DNA of 7,953 nt from Deltaproteobacteria bacterium. GTDB lineage: Bacteria > Myxococcota_A > UBA9160. The stretch lies in the NCBI GenBank assembly GCA_003520425.1, contig DOUU01000370.1, positions 428 to 8,380 on the forward strand, in the 5' to 3' direction. The notes under the pieces were generated by a model. That model saw only the letters and a program-made list of their open reading frames with translations. It did not search any database and was not told the origin of the DNA. Positions 1 through 5,349 of the stretch are shown piece after piece. Numbering within the stretch: the stretch's first letter is position 1; each line of letters begins with the position of its first letter. Both the position numbers and the translations under genes were made by a program.

Positions 1-323
1 GGGTGGGGACAGCTCGACGGATCCACGCCGAGAGCGCCCTCGCCCCGCGTGACGATGAGCCGGACGTAGGACTCGTCTGCTCCGAAGGCGCGCGCCGTGG
101 CGAGGACAATCTCGCGCATGGATTCGATTCCGCCGGGAATCGCAAGCCCGATGACGCGGGCGGACCTCGCAAGCCGCGCAAGGTGCAGGTCGAGACGGAA
201 GGCCCGACGCGCATACACACGGATGCCTTCGAATACTCCATCGCCGTAGAGCAGGCCGTGATCCGTCACGGGGATGCGGGCCTCGCTGCCCTCCACGACT
301 TTGCCGTCGATCCAGACCTTCAC
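1..323 (-). CDS. ilvE: Branched-chain-amino-acid aminotransferase, N-terminal part (runs off the left edge)
   Basis: Fold-type IV PLP aminotransferase. Known role of the family: reversible transamination of leucine, isoleucine and valine with 2-oxoglutarate in the cytoplasm. The visible 107 residues start VKVWIDGKVV and carry the family signature DHGLLYGDGVFEGIRVY (residues 21-37), then RLDLHLARL (43-51) and RLIVTRGEGALGVDP (88-102), which is the classic bacterial/archaeal BCAT pattern. The catalytic lysine lies beyond the window. The start is GTG at 323-321, supported by AAGGAGGAC (positions 335-327) with a 3-nt gap to the codon after it. The start overlaps the stop of the upstream IclR gene as GTGA, which implies translational coupling. 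D-amino-acid transaminase and aminodeoxychorismate lyase share the fold, but the GIRVY and TRGEGALG stretches favour BCAT. Confidence 0.88.
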   Translation of the reverse strand, partial: MKVWIDGKVVEGSEARIPVTDHGLLYGDGVFEGIRVYARRAFRLDLHLARLARSARVIGLAIPGGIESMREIVLATARAFGADESYVRLIVTRGEGALGVDPSSCPH

Positions 324-1078
324 GCCGTCCTCCTTTCGCTTCGACCCTTTAGGCGAGCGCCGATTTGAGCGGCCGCGGCGAGCAGCCGCTGGGCCACGCG
401 TCCGCTCTCGCGCGAGGGGAGCCGAACGGTGGGTGCGGCGAGAGCCACCGTCGCGACAAGGCGCCCGTCCACCAGCACGGGAGCGGCCACCACCGCAAGG
501 CCGGGAATCCACTCCTCGCGGTTCTCCGCCCAGCCCCGCCGCCGCGCGAGCGCGACCTCCTGCAATACGGCAGCGCGCTGCGTCCGCGTACGCGGTGTGA
601 AGCTGTGGAGGGGGCCCTCGGGCAGCGCGACGAGATCGGGCGCAAAGGCCAGGTGGAGCCGTCCCACCGCCGTGGCGTGCAGGGGGACCCTCTCCCCGAT
701 GCGCGGCGCGGCGCGCAGGATCCCCGGACCCTCGACCTTGTCGAGCACCGTGATCTCGCCCTCCCGCGCAGCCGTGAGAAAGAGCGTCTCGCCGAGCGCC
801 TTGGCCGCGACCTCCAAGACGGGACGGGCCGCGAGCACGACGGGCTCGCGTTCCAGCATGCCAAGACCGAGGGCGACAAGACCGAAGCCAAGGCGGTAGC
901 GGCCTTCAACGTCTTGCTCGACGAGACCCCGCTGGCCGAGCGCCGCAAGCAGCCGATGCACGCTCGACTTGGGGAGGCCCAGGGCGCGGGCGATCGCGGT
1001 CACTCCCCGGGGCTCGGCCGCCTCGTGGAGGTGAAAGAGCACGTCGAGGGCCTTTTCGACGGTTCCGGATCGTTCCAT
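320..1078 (-). CDS. IclR-family transcriptional regulator
   Basis: A 252-residue protein, the usual IclR length. An N-terminal winged helix-turn-helix spans about residues 4-65, with the recognition region GVTAIARALGLPKSSVHRLL at 25-44 and a wing ending in GRYRLG. The C-terminal GAF-like effector domain spans about 80-245 and includes the hallmark PLHATAVGRLHLA (132-144). The family binds DNA as dimers or tetramers and responds to small metabolites. Both activators and repressors are known, commonly in carbon or amino-acid catabolism, and autoregulation is frequent. The ATG at 1078 is chosen because the family alignment begins at about SGTVEKALDVL. A longer reading to 1159 would add 27 residues unlike an IclR N-terminus. 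No good Shine-Dalgarno precedes the ATG, so a leaderless or weakly initiated message is possible. The gene overlaps the aminotransferase start by 4 nt, and two dyads lie at its 5' end. The effector cannot be read from the sequence. Confidence 0.93.
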   Translation of the reverse strand: MERSGTVEKALDVLFHLHEAAEPRGVTAIARALGLPKSSVHRLLAALGQRGLVEQDVEGRYRLGFGLVALGLGMLEREPVVLAARPVLEVAAKALGETLFLTAAREGEITVLDKVEGPGILRAAPRIGERVPLHATAVGRLHLAFAPDLVALPEGPLHSFTPRTRTQRAAVLQEVALARRRGWAENREEWIPGLAVVAAPVLVDGRLVATVALAAPTVRLPSRESGRVAQRLLAAAAQIGARLKGRSERRTA

Positions 1079-1108
1079 TATTCGGAACCATATTCCTTTT
1101 ATTGGAAC
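1062..1108. promoter_or_regulatory. Paired 17-bp dyads, putative IclR autoregulatory operators
   Basis: On the plus strand, GTTCCATTATTCGGAAC (1072-1088) is a perfect 5-bp inverted repeat with a 7-nt AT-rich spacer. ATTCCTTTTATTGGAAC (1092-1108) is the same design with one arm base changed. Their centres are 20 bp apart, close to two helical turns, and an extra GTTCC half-site lies at 1062-1066. The dyads cover the regulator's ATG and the bases just upstream of it. They stand out as an AT-rich island in GC-rich DNA. IclR proteins typically bind 15-17-bp palindromes, often in pairs. That the adjacent regulator is the ligand is an inference. A weak promoter (TTGCGC, 18 nt, TAAGCT, minus strand, about 1109-1138) would place transcription start inside the second dyad. 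Confidence 0.5.
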
Positions 1109-1198
1109 GAGCTTAGGCCGGGGAGGCCGGGCTGCGCAAGGGCCAGGCTCCCCCCGCAACCTGCGCGCTGCGGGGATCCAAGGCCGTGCGCTGCCGGT
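1079..1198 (-). other. Intergenic region between FIST and IclR genes, with a hairpin
   Basis: These 120 bp separate two genes on the same strand. Besides the operator-like dyads at 1072-1108, they contain a perfect 7-bp inverted repeat, CCCCGCA (1152-1158) and TGCGGGG (1169-1175), with a 10-nt loop. No T-tract follows it on the minus strand, so it is not a standard intrinsic terminator. It may attenuate read-through from the FIST gene. The size of the gap and the operators suggest that the regulator has its own promoter. Confidence 0.4.
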
Positions 1199-2356
1199 CT
1201 AGGCGGTGGAGTCCACCAGTGCGAGCACGCCGGTGTAGGTGAGCAGTTCCGCGGTGCCCCCGATCGGTCCGATCTCGCAGGATCCCAGCATGCCGAGAAT
1301 GGGTCTTGTGGCGAAGGCGCTCTCCAGATAGGCAGCCTCGAGGCCCGGGATTCCGAAGAGGGAAGTGCCGCGGGCGCAGCAATCGAGGTAGATGCCGAAG
1401 GCGGGCGGCCGGTCGCCCACCGAGGCCAGCATGGACTTCATGTCCTCGCGCGCCGCGGAGGCGTCCCGCAGCACGAAGGCGATGCTCCCGCCGCGCGCCA
1501 CCGCCTCCGGCAGTGCAAAGGCGCGGCGCCCTTCGGCGAAGCCGACCGCATGGCGCACCAGGTAGCCGCCGGGTCGCAAGGGTTCCTTCGCGTCCTTCGG
1601 CAGCGCCACCAGCACGAACGCCGCCGCGCGACGCAAGTCGGCCGCAAGCGGGCCGCGCGCCACCTCGCGGTACACGTCGAGTGCAGGTCGCCCGTCGAGC
1701 TCGAGGATCCAGTTGCCCTCCGCCCGGCTTACCGTCATGAGATCGGAGACAGGCCGACAGGACTGCGTGACACCAATGCGAGGCGGAGCGCCGCCGCGCA
1801 CAACGAGGCCCGCCAATGCCCCCCGTGCGAGTTCCCGTCCGCACCACTGAAGCGAAGGGGCCGCGAGCGGCTGGGCCGCGCCCGCGCCGACAATGGCTGC
1901 GGGGGCCAGAGCTGCGCGAACCGCCGCCACGACCCCGGCGAGATCTGCCCCGGCTGCATCCGGGAGGAGGAGGACGAGATCGCGCTCGTCGGGCCGGCGC
2001 CCGAGGGCGTGCGCGATTTCGGCTCCGGCCAGCGCTCCGCTGCGCCGCAGATCCGGGACCAGGAAGGGATGGGCCTCGATGCCGCCCAGGGCCAGAACGC
2101 CCACCCCTGGCCCCTCTTCCTCGCGCCCTCCGCACATCACGCCGTGAGCCGTCGCGCCCACGACGGCCTCCGTGCCCAGCGCGGCCACGGCGGCCTCCAC
2201 CAACCCAGGGAGCGAGCTGCCATAGCTCGCCGTCGCAAAGAGCAGCGCGGCCTCCGCGCGCTCGAGACCCGCCCCCGCGAGCGCCGCTGCGGCGGCCGCC
2301 TCGGCCGCCGCTTCTGCACGCCCCTCGCTTGCGATGCCCGACCCCGCCCAGATCAC
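1199..2356 (-). CDS. FIST-domain protein (FIST_N + FIST_C), putative ligand sensor
   Basis: A 385-residue protein made only of the FIST module. FIST_N covers about residues 30-220 and FIST_C about 225-370. Diagnostic stretches are VGATAHGVMCGG (66-77), ELDGRPALDVYREV (219-232), YLDCCARGTSLFG (323-335) and GSCEIGPIGG (358-367). FIST domains are described as intracellular sensory modules, and published genomic context links them to amino-acid metabolism and transport. This copy has no kinase, methyl-acceptor or GGDEF output domain, so any signal must pass to a separate partner. There is no signal peptide or membrane segment. Residues 14-38 are an alanine-rich helix. The start is GTG at 2356, because the next residues (IWAGSGIAS) match FIST N-termini. 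A GGGAG lies directly against this GTG with no usual spacing, and TATACT stands 6 nt upstream, so a leaderless message is possible. Family assignment is firm; the ligand and partner are unknown. Confidence 0.85.
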   Translation of the reverse strand: MIWAGSGIASEGRAEAAAEAAAAAALAGAGLERAEAALLFATASYGSSLPGLVEAAVAALGTEAVVGATAHGVMCGGREEEGPGVGVLALGGIEAHPFLVPDLRRSGALAGAEIAHALGRRPDERDLVLLLPDAAGADLAGVVAAVRAALAPAAIVGAGAAQPLAAPSLQWCGRELARGALAGLVVRGGAPPRIGVTQSCRPVSDLMTVSRAEGNWILELDGRPALDVYREVARGPLAADLRRAAAFVLVALPKDAKEPLRPGGYLVRHAVGFAEGRRAFALPEAVARGGSIAFVLRDASAAREDMKSMLASVGDRPPAFGIYLDCCARGTSLFGIPGLEAAYLESAFATRPILGMLGSCEIGPIGGTAELLTYTGVLALVDSTA

Positions 2357-2559
2357 CTCCCAAGTATAGGAGGGGGGCCCGGGCCGGGCGGCCTGCCGCC
2401 CTCGGCTCGGGGTGACGGCCGGCCGGCGCCTCGGCTAGCATGCCGTCGCCGGCTTCGGCCCTCCTCGAGGCCGGTGTGCCCCCTCGAGCGAGTGCATCGG
2501 GATTCGTTCGTGCACTGAGCGGTCCGGGACAAAAAGACGCGACGTATGCGGCTCTCGGG
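2357..2559. promoter_or_regulatory. Divergent intergenic region between the FIST gene and RNase D
   Basis: About 200 bp that must hold the promoters of two divergent genes if RNase D starts at 2560. On the minus strand TATACT (2368-2363), a near-consensus -10 element, stands 6 nt before the FIST GTG, but no clear -35 is visible 17 nt further up. A 7-bp inverted repeat, GGGCGGC (2386-2392) and GCCGCCC (2395-2401), lies within a G/C-only stretch. No convincing plus-strand promoter was recognised. The stretch 2440-2559 is open in the RNase D frame and might be coding if the upstream ATG is used. Confidence 0.35.
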
Positions 2560-3759
2560 ATGAAAGCCACCGCGGATCGGGGCAAGGGCTTGGCTGACTT
2601 TCAGCGCATCGAAGACCGCGCTTCCCTCGAGGCGCTCGCGCACGACTTGCTCTCCGAGGAGGTCGTGGCCTTCGACACCGAAGCGGACAGCTTCTACCAC
2701 TACTTCGACAAGACCTGTCTCGTCCAGATCGCGACCCCCAACAACATCTTCTTGGTCGATCCGATTGCTCTCGGCGGCCCGAGCGAGCTGGCTCCGCTTG
2801 GCCCCGTCTTTGCCTCAAGCGAGGTGCGCAAGATCTTCCATGCCGCGGAGTACGACATCTACGTCCTAAAGCGGGACTGCGGCTTTCGCTTTGTCAACTT
2901 GTTCGACACGATGGTGAGTGCCCAGCTGCTGGGCTACCCGGCGATTGGTCTGGCGGCGATCGCGGAGCGACACTTCAGAGTGTCTCTCCCCAAGGACGAG
3001 CAGCGCTCGGACTGGTCGGCCCGGCCCCTCTCGGAGAGCCAGCTCCGCTACGCCGCCGCCGATGTCGCCTACCTGATTCCCTTGGCCGAGAAGCTCGAGC
3101 GTGAGCTCAAGAGCCGGGGGCGCCTGGCGTGGGCGCAAGAAGAGTTCGTGACGCTCACGAAGCGCGAGTGGCCGAGCCGCCACTTCGATGAGCTCGGCTA
3201 CCTGCGGATCAAGGGTGCCCGCAGCCTCGACCGGGTGAGCCTGTCCGTGCTCCGCGAGCTCTTCTTGGTGCGGGACGCGCGGGCCCGGGAGATCGATCGG
3301 CCGCCCTTCAAGGTGCTCGGCAATCGCACGCTGCTCGAGGTTGCCGAGCGGCAGCCGCGCACGCTCGAGGAACTCTCTCAGATCAAGGGCGTGACCGACC
3401 TCATCCTGCGGCGACTCGGTCGCGATGTCCTTTCCGCCGTCGCCCGCGGCCGCAAGAGCCAGCACGGTCCGATCGCCCGCCCGGAAGGCGGTGGACGCCG
3501 GCGCATGGACCGCCGCACCGAGCGGATCGTCGCGGCTCTCAAACGCTGGCGGGCCGTCCGAGCTGCGGAGCTGGCCCTCGATCCCGGTGTCTTGTGTCCG
3601 AACTCCGCGCTCGAGGCGATCGCCTGGCGCTGTCCGTCGAGCGCCGAGGAAGTGCTGGAGCTGCCGGAACTGAAAGGCTGGTTCGCTCGAGAGTTCGGCG
3701 AAGAGGTTGCCCAGCAGCTCGCGGCAGGAGCCGCTGACGCCGACGCCGCCAGCGCCTGA
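2560..3759 (+). CDS. rnd: Ribonuclease D (DEDD-Y 3'-5' exoribonuclease with HRDC domains)
   Basis: Processes the 3' ends of stable RNA, mainly tRNA precursors, in the cytoplasm with two metal ions. With the start at 2560 the protein has 399 residues, close to the family norm. The exonuclease domain (about 14-195) keeps all DEDD-Y motifs: FDTEAD (Asp39, Glu41), FHAAEYD (Asp99), and DWSARPLSESQLRYAAADV, with Tyr164 and Asp168 as the Exo III pair. One HRDC domain follows at about 219-298 (SLDRVSLSVLRELF to RRLGRDVLSAV). A second HRDC-like module spans about 316-388, separated by a basic linker (RPEGGGRRRMDRR). An in-frame ATG at 2440 would add 40 residues of low-complexity sequence without family resemblance. 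Neither start has a clear Shine-Dalgarno, so the 5' end is uncertain. The gene is convergent with a possible minus-strand RNA. Confidence 0.9.
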   Translation: MKATADRGKGLADFQRIEDRASLEALAHDLLSEEVVAFDTEADSFYHYFDKTCLVQIATPNNIFLVDPIALGGPSELAPLGPVFASSEVRKIFHAAEYDIYVLKRDCGFRFVNLFDTMVSAQLLGYPAIGLAAIAERHFRVSLPKDEQRSDWSARPLSESQLRYAAADVAYLIPLAEKLERELKSRGRLAWAQEEFVTLTKREWPSRHFDELGYLRIKGARSLDRVSLSVLRELFLVRDARAREIDRPPFKVLGNRTLLEVAERQPRTLEELSQIKGVTDLILRRLGRDVLSAVARGRKSQHGPIARPEGGGRRRMDRRTERIVAALKRWRAVRAAELALDPGVLCPNSALEAIAWRCPSSAEEVLELPELKGWFAREFGEEVAQQLAAGAADADAASA

Positions 3760-3796
3760 AAACAAAAGGCCCTCCGACCACGAAGGTCGGAGGGCC
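3760..3796 (-). terminator. Intrinsic terminator with T-tract on the minus strand
   Basis: GGCCCTCCGACC (3768-3779), loop ACGAA, and GGTCGGAGGGCC (3785-3796) form a perfect 12-bp stem. On the minus strand it is followed at once by TTTTGTTTT (3767-3759), which makes a textbook Rho-independent terminator in that direction. On the plus strand the hairpin starts 8 nt after the RNase D stop but is followed by GTTCGATCC, a poor U-tract. It may still work in both directions, but the better polarity is minus, and no minus-strand protein gene lies to its right to account for it. Confidence 0.8.
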
Positions 3797-3808
3797 GTTC
3801 GATCCGGT

Positions 3809-3886
3809 GTCCCGAAGATCCCGAGTCAGGCGGGGTGCCGTTCTTGGGGGAAAGCGCCTTTGTCAGGGTCTCCGGATCTTCGGGAC
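3809..3886. repeat. Long inverted repeat / stem-loop
   Basis: GTCCCGAAGATCC (3809-3821) and GGATCTTCGGGAC (3874-3886) are perfect 13-nt reverse complements that enclose 52 nt. After a C/C mismatch the helix continues with GAG/CTC (3823-3825 and 3870-3872) and a further C-G pair. A nested AGGCG/CGCCT pair (3828-3832 and 3855-3859) can close the upper part. The 78-nt span resembles tRNA size, but the continuous 13-bp stem and the lack of a T-arm exclude a tRNA. It lies between RNase D and the next gene and may be part of a small RNA or a dispersed palindromic element. Confidence 0.7.
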
Positions 3887-3957
3887 GGAATCAGCGATTG
3901 AGCGCGCCCACGTTCACTCACTGCTTCCGTACCAGATCGGCTCCGCTTTGAGGGCAT

Positions 3958-3973
3958 TGCACTCTTCGTGCCA
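3958..3973 (-). promoter_or_regulatory. Sigma-54-like (-24/-12) promoter
   Basis: Read on the minus strand, CCTGGCACGAAGAGTGCAA matches the RpoN pattern YTGGCACG-N4-TTGC with one mismatch (GTGC for TTGC). The diagnostic GG and GC doublets have the required 10-nt gap. The predicted start is near 3947. The same bases form a small hairpin on the plus strand (GCAC, TCTTC, GTGC), so part of the match could be due to that dyad. Confidence 0.4.
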
Positions 3974-3982
3974 GGCTGAGCG

Positions 3983-4011
3983 TTGACCCTGTGCCCTCGA
4001 AGTCCTTGATT
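3983..4011 (+). promoter_or_regulatory. Possible sigma-70-type promoter of the lipoprotein operon
   Basis: TTGACC (3983-3988), a 17-nt spacer and TTGATT (4006-4011) give a good -35 with a weak -10. A start near 4018 would leave a leader of about 120 nt before the lipoprotein ATG. The AT-rich TTGATTTTTCG stands out from the GC-rich surroundings. This is the best candidate I can see, but it is weak. Confidence 0.25.
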
Positions 4012-4054
4012 TTTCGCGTCTTCGGCCGCGCTGGCGGGATCCGGCCGGCGAGCT

Positions 4055-4073
4055 GTGCGTCGGACAGACGCAC
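4055..4073. promoter_or_regulatory. 19-bp dyad: activator site or leader hairpin
   Basis: GTGCGTC (4055-4061), GGACA, GACGCAC (4067-4073) is a perfect 7-bp inverted repeat with a 5-nt spacer. Its TGC-N11-GCA core has the geometry of NtrC-like enhancer-binding sites (TGCACC-N5-GGTGCA). Its centre lies about 117 bp upstream of the predicted minus-strand sigma-54 start, a usual enhancer distance. Read on the plus strand it would instead be a stable hairpin in the leader of the lipoprotein mRNA. Which role is real cannot be decided from sequence alone. Confidence 0.4.
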
Positions 4074-4137
4074 GCGCACTCCGAAGGGCGGGTGGCCGTT
4101 AGCGGCTAAGGCTCTGATTTCAATGGAAGTTTCATTC

Positions 4138-5334
4138 ATGCGAGCGTACCTGCCGCAGAATGCAGCACTGCCACATCGGTTGTCACGTCTTCTTGGGGCG
4201 CTGGCCCTCTCGCTGGTCCTTCTCCCAGGCTGTAAGGAGCTGCCCACCGCGCAGGGAGGTGCTGAGGGCGGTCCTCGAGCCCCCGTCCTCATGCAGACGG
4301 CGCCACTACCGAGCGTCGACTATTGCGCTTGGTACGGCGACGCACGGGAGGGCGTGCTCTATTTCGGAGAGTCGGCATTTTGGAGCGCGATGCGGGCGGC
4401 GGGGGGGGACCCCCGCGCGGACCTAGGGCGCACGGGACCCCGGCTGATCGGTCGCTTCGATTTGCGCTCCGAGCGCATGCTGCCGGCCCTCACGGCCTCC
4501 CCCGACCCGAAGGCGCTGGGACATGGCGGCGTGTGGGACGTGCTCGCCCACCCGAACGGCCGGATCTATTACACGACGTATTTCGAAGACTCGGGCTACG
4601 TAGAGCTTTCGACCGGGCGCGCCGTCGCGCTCGGTCCGCTTGGCGTCGGCCTGAATGAGCTCGCGCTCGGACCCGGAGGGTCGATCCTCGCGACGCGATA
4701 TGGGGGCTTGGCTGGCGGGAATGGCTCGATCGTGCAGTTCGAGCCGGACGGTTCGCTGCTTCGTGAGCTGGCACTCCAGGGCCCGGCCGGCTGGAGGGTC
4801 GCCCCAAAGTCCCTCGCCTACGATCCCACGCGGCAAGCCGTGTGGTTGACGACGGACCTCATTCCCGACGAGGGGGGAGCCAAGGTCCGGCAGGACGGCA
4901 GGGTGGTGGATCTGACAGGTCGGGAGCTGGTGCGATTTGAGTCTCCGGAGCTTCAGTTTGTCGTCTTCGATGCGGAAGGGACGGGCTACCTGGCGGAGCG
5001 CACGGGCACGCAGCTTGCGCTGCGCATCGTGCGCCCGGAGGAGACGGGGTCGCTCGCAAGCGCGGGCCGCCGCATCCTTCTCGACGACCGTTTCGCGGCG
5101 ACGAGCGACTTCGCCCAGAACGTTTGGCTCACTCAAGATCGGCGGGTCGTCATCACACGCTGGAGCGGGCGTGTCCATGTGGTGGACCCGACTGCGCAGA
5201 GGGGCCGGGAGGTGCGCACGCTGGACCTGCCCCGGCCGGCCGATGGCCTCTATTACACGGCGGTCGTGGAAGACGACCATCTGTGCGCCACCCTGTGTGC
5301 AGGCGTGACGGTGGTGTGCACGACCGCGCCTTGA
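4138..5334 (+). CDS. Predicted beta-propeller lipoprotein (SMP-30/NHL-like fold)
   Basis: A 398-residue protein with a type II signal peptide. It has a basic N-region (His13-Arg17), a hydrophobic stretch at 18-29 and the lipobox LLPGC with Cys32 as lipidation site, so it is exported and membrane-anchored. Residue +2 is Lys, not an inner-membrane-retaining Asp. The mature part has repeated strand-turn units of propeller type: GVWDVLAHPNGRIYYTTY (131-148), NELALGPGGSILATRYG (173-189), KSLAYDPTRQAVWLTTD (224-240), FVVFDAEGTGYLAER (274-288), WLTQDRRVVITRWSGRVHVVD (330-350) and YYTAVVEDDHLCATLC (372-387). I assign no reaction, since no catalytic set could be verified. The start at 4138 has GGAAG 8 nt upstream; an in-frame ATG at 4123 is less well placed for the signal peptide. 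The next gene follows after 15 nt. An 8-G run lies at 4401-4408. Confidence 0.8.
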   Translation: MRAYLPQNAALPHRLSRLLGALALSLVLLPGCKELPTAQGGAEGGPRAPVLMQTAPLPSVDYCAWYGDAREGVLYFGESAFWSAMRAAGGDPRADLGRTGPRLIGRFDLRSERMLPALTASPDPKALGHGGVWDVLAHPNGRIYYTTYFEDSGYVELSTGRAVALGPLGVGLNELALGPGGSILATRYGGLAGGNGSIVQFEPDGSLLRELALQGPAGWRVAPKSLAYDPTRQAVWLTTDLIPDEGGAKVRQDGRVVDLTGRELVRFESPELQFVVFDAEGTGYLAERTGTQLALRIVRPEETGSLASAGRRILLDDRFAATSDFAQNVWLTQDRRVVITRWSGRVHVVDPTAQRGREVRTLDLPRPADGLYYTAVVEDDHLCATLCAGVTVVCTTAP

Positions 5335-5349
5335 GCTGCCTGGGCTAGA

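Larger units (their letters stand above)
3760..3947 (-). ncRNA. Candidate sigma-54-dependent small RNA, about 185 nt
   Basis: Three independent signals line up on the minus strand: a -24/-12-like promoter (3973-3958) predicting a start near 3947, a long hairpin closed by a 13-bp perfect stem (3886-3809), and a perfect terminator with a T-tract (3796-3760). The implied transcript of about 185 nt would converge on RNase D. I do not recognise it as tRNA, tmRNA, SRP RNA, 6S RNA, RNase P RNA or a known riboswitch. A GTG-initiated reading frame of 31 codons (3921-3826) lies inside it, with GGAAG 3 nt upstream, and might be a small peptide gene, but its support is weak. All signals are visible in the sequence; transcription is inferred. 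Confidence 0.38.

Noticed and set aside
365..2518. 717-codon open frame on the plus strand opposite the IclR and FIST genes
   Set aside because: It is antisense to two confidently assigned genes and rich in Arg, Gly, Pro and Ala, with no recognisable domain. Such long mirror frames are expected in GC-rich DNA with strong third-position bias.
2440..2559. Upstream ATG for RNase D adding 40 residues
   Set aside because: The extension is low-complexity, lacks family resemblance and has no Shine-Dalgarno. The start at 2560 gives the usual length, though it too lacks a clear ribosome site.
3791..3810. GTTCGATCC resembling a tRNA T-arm next to the 78-nt hairpin
   Set aside because: Only four pairs can form in the arm, and no acceptor, D or anticodon arms fit around it. 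The continuous 13-bp helix nearby is incompatible with a tRNA fold.
3826..3921. 31-codon GTG-initiated frame on the minus strand inside the candidate small RNA
   Set aside because: The ribosome site is poor (GGAAG only 3 nt away), and half of the frame lies in the palindromic stem-loop. It is kept as a note in the ncRNA entry, not as a gene.
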